A stretch of DNA of 14,270 nucleotides, from contig MFZI01000049.1 in assembly GCA_001789355.1 (NCBI GenBank), forward strand, positions 1 to 14,270. Direction: 5' to 3'. This stretch comes from Candidatus Roizmanbacteria bacterium RIFCSPHIGHO2_01_FULL_39_8. Lineage in GTDB: Bacteria > Patescibacteriota > Microgenomatia > UBA1406 > GWC2-37-13. Position numbers and translations under genes: made by a program. The notes below the pieces were generated by a model. It did no database searches and was not told the DNA's origin. It worked only from the letters and a program-made list of their open reading frames with translations. Every line of letters begins with the position of its first letter. Position 1 is the first letter of the stretch. Positions 13,338 through 14,270 of this stretch are shown piece after piece.

Positions 13338-13440
13338 AGTCTGAAATCAATTCTATTGCAGTTCGAATAGATTAAGTTGTAATGTAGATTATATAGGTAG
13401 CTACAGGAGAGACTGAAAAAACAGATTATTTACGTATGTA

Positions 13441-14270
13441 TTACGGATTATCTTCTGTAGGAAAATCAACAATATTTGTTCCGGGTCTGCGACGACCTTG
13501 TTTTACTTCTCTGGCTGCGCCCGCTCTTCTTAAGCCCTCTTCTCCTTGATCATCCCTTCTATCATGAGGATCGGTTTCATGATGAGCTGACTGTCTTCTT
13601 AGATCACCTGCACCCTTTTCCAGTGCCTGTAAGGCGGCTAGTATTTTTTGCGTCTCAGCCTGAGTAAAATTTACTGTACCAGCTGTTTGAGAATCTTGTT
13701 CTTTAAGTAACTGTAATATTTGTGCCCTATTTCCTTTAAGAAATGTGGCAAATGATGTCACACCTCCTTGTAACTCCAGGGCTCCTCTCATGGTCTCATC
13801 TGAGGACGTAGTGATAATTTGACTATAGTTATCGTGTACTCCACCGAGTTCATGTTTCAATCTTTTAATCAGGCCGCTTTGTTGTGTTGCTATGTTTTCT
13901 AGATGAGTTGCATCTGCAACTGCGTCCGTAGCAATAGTTTCAAATCTTCCTGATTTGTTTGCAAAATAAAGCGCTACAGCACCAAGTACAACCGCCCCTC
14001 CCAATGCTCCCCCTAAAAGCCCCCAATATTCAACCGGGATACCTCCGTCAGATGTTGGTACAACTGCAGCAGGTGGTGCTGGAAATCTTGTCGGTGTAGA
14101 TATTGGTGTCGAAACGGCCGATATCGGAGTCAGGTCTAATATAGCTGTTGCCGCAGGTGTTTCAGTAACTACAGGTTCTTCCCCAGACTCTAAAGGAGGA
14201 ATTTGTGTTGCTCCACTTGGACCAGATCTTTGCGCAATAGCTGTCAATGTCTCCCGTGCTTGCTGATTAT
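13441..14270 (-). CDS. Single-pass membrane protein with Pro/Thr-rich outer region and probable coiled coil (5' end outside window)
   Basis: The frame is open through the right edge (reads NQQARETL before the first TTG at 14247), so the N-terminus, possibly with a signal peptide, is missing. Visible order: a Ser/Thr/Pro-rich stretch (TETPAATAILD, STPISTPTRFPAPP); a membrane segment WGLLGGALGGAVVLGAVALY; then a hydrophilic, largely helical region rich in Gln, Glu and Leu (THLENIATQQSGLIKRLKHE, QILQLLKEQDS, KILAALQALEKG) that looks like a coiled coil; and a charged tail (DPHDRRDDQGEEGLRR, VKQGRRRPG). This suggests an outer stalk with an inner helical domain, such as a scaffold or a signalling or chemoreceptor-like component, but no known domain is identifiable. 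It is followed by the strong terminator at 13305-13337. Confidence 0.75.
   Translation of the reverse strand, partial: NQQARETLTAIAQRSGPSGATQIPPLESGEEPVVTETPAATAILDLTPISAVSTPISTPTRFPAPPAAVVPTSDGGIPVEYWGLLGGALGGAVVLGAVALYFANKSGRFETIATDAVADATHLENIATQQSGLIKRLKHELGGVHDNYSQIITTSSDETMRGALELQGGVTSFATFLKGNRAQILQLLKEQDSQTAGTVNFTQAETQKILAALQALEKGAGDLRRQSAHHETDPHDRRDDQGEEGLRRAGAAREVKQGRRRPGTNIVDFPTEDNP

Overview
The window looks like a chromosomal segment of a Patescibacteria (Candidate Phyla Radiation) bacterium, most likely Microgenomates-like. This is inferred from AT-rich, densely packed genes, very few recognisable Shine-Dalgarno sequences, several membrane-anchored proteins with Thr/Pro-repeat linkers, and small proteins of unknown family. 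No taxonomic marker gene is present, so the placement is tentative.

Layout. (1) 1-3865, plus strand: the end of an unidentified gene, then three GT4-type glycosyltransferases joined by two ATGA overlaps, presumably one glycan or glycoside assembly operon. (2) 3921-5177, minus: a two-anchor, cysteine-rich surface protein with a long Thr-Pro stalk. (3) 5318-5641, plus: a small basic protein of unknown function bracketed by iterated inverted repeats. (4) 5694-7359, minus: a GH13 subfamily-18-like sugar phosphorylase (sucrose/glucosylglycerate phosphorylase relatives) with Gln at the expected acid/base Glu. (5) 7414-8215: a RAYT (REP-associated Y1 HUH transposase) flanked by two near-identical hairpins. 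(6) 8235-9344, minus: a secreted or anchored GH18-fold protein. (7) 9378-9549: a dense set of GC-rich inverted repeats followed by a good sigma70-type promoter. (8) 9550-10161, plus: a glutaredoxin-like domain fused to a Pro-rich tail. (9) 10187-11999, minus: an interleaved cluster tRNA-Arg(GCG), UbiA-type prenyltransferase, tRNA-Trp(CCA), cupin protein. (10) 12038-12786: a second RAYT with its own, different, flanking hairpins. (11) 12898-13220, minus: a small gene broken by an apparent frameshift. (12) 13305-13337: a strong bidirectional terminator. (13) 13441 to the window edge, minus: a single-pass membrane protein with a Ser/Thr/Pro-rich outer part and a probable coiled-coil inner part.

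The most interesting feature is the pair of RAYT/REP modules. Two homologous transposases about 4 kb apart each sit between a private pair of imperfect palindromes. The palindromes share a core (ACC, five-base loop, GGT) but differ in stem sequence and run in opposite orientation relative to their transposase. A conserved upstream block lies exactly 43 bases before both start codons. Other points to follow up are the substituted catalytic residue in the phosphorylase, the GCG anticodon of tRNA-Arg, and three kinds of intergenic inverted repeat that the genes do not explain.
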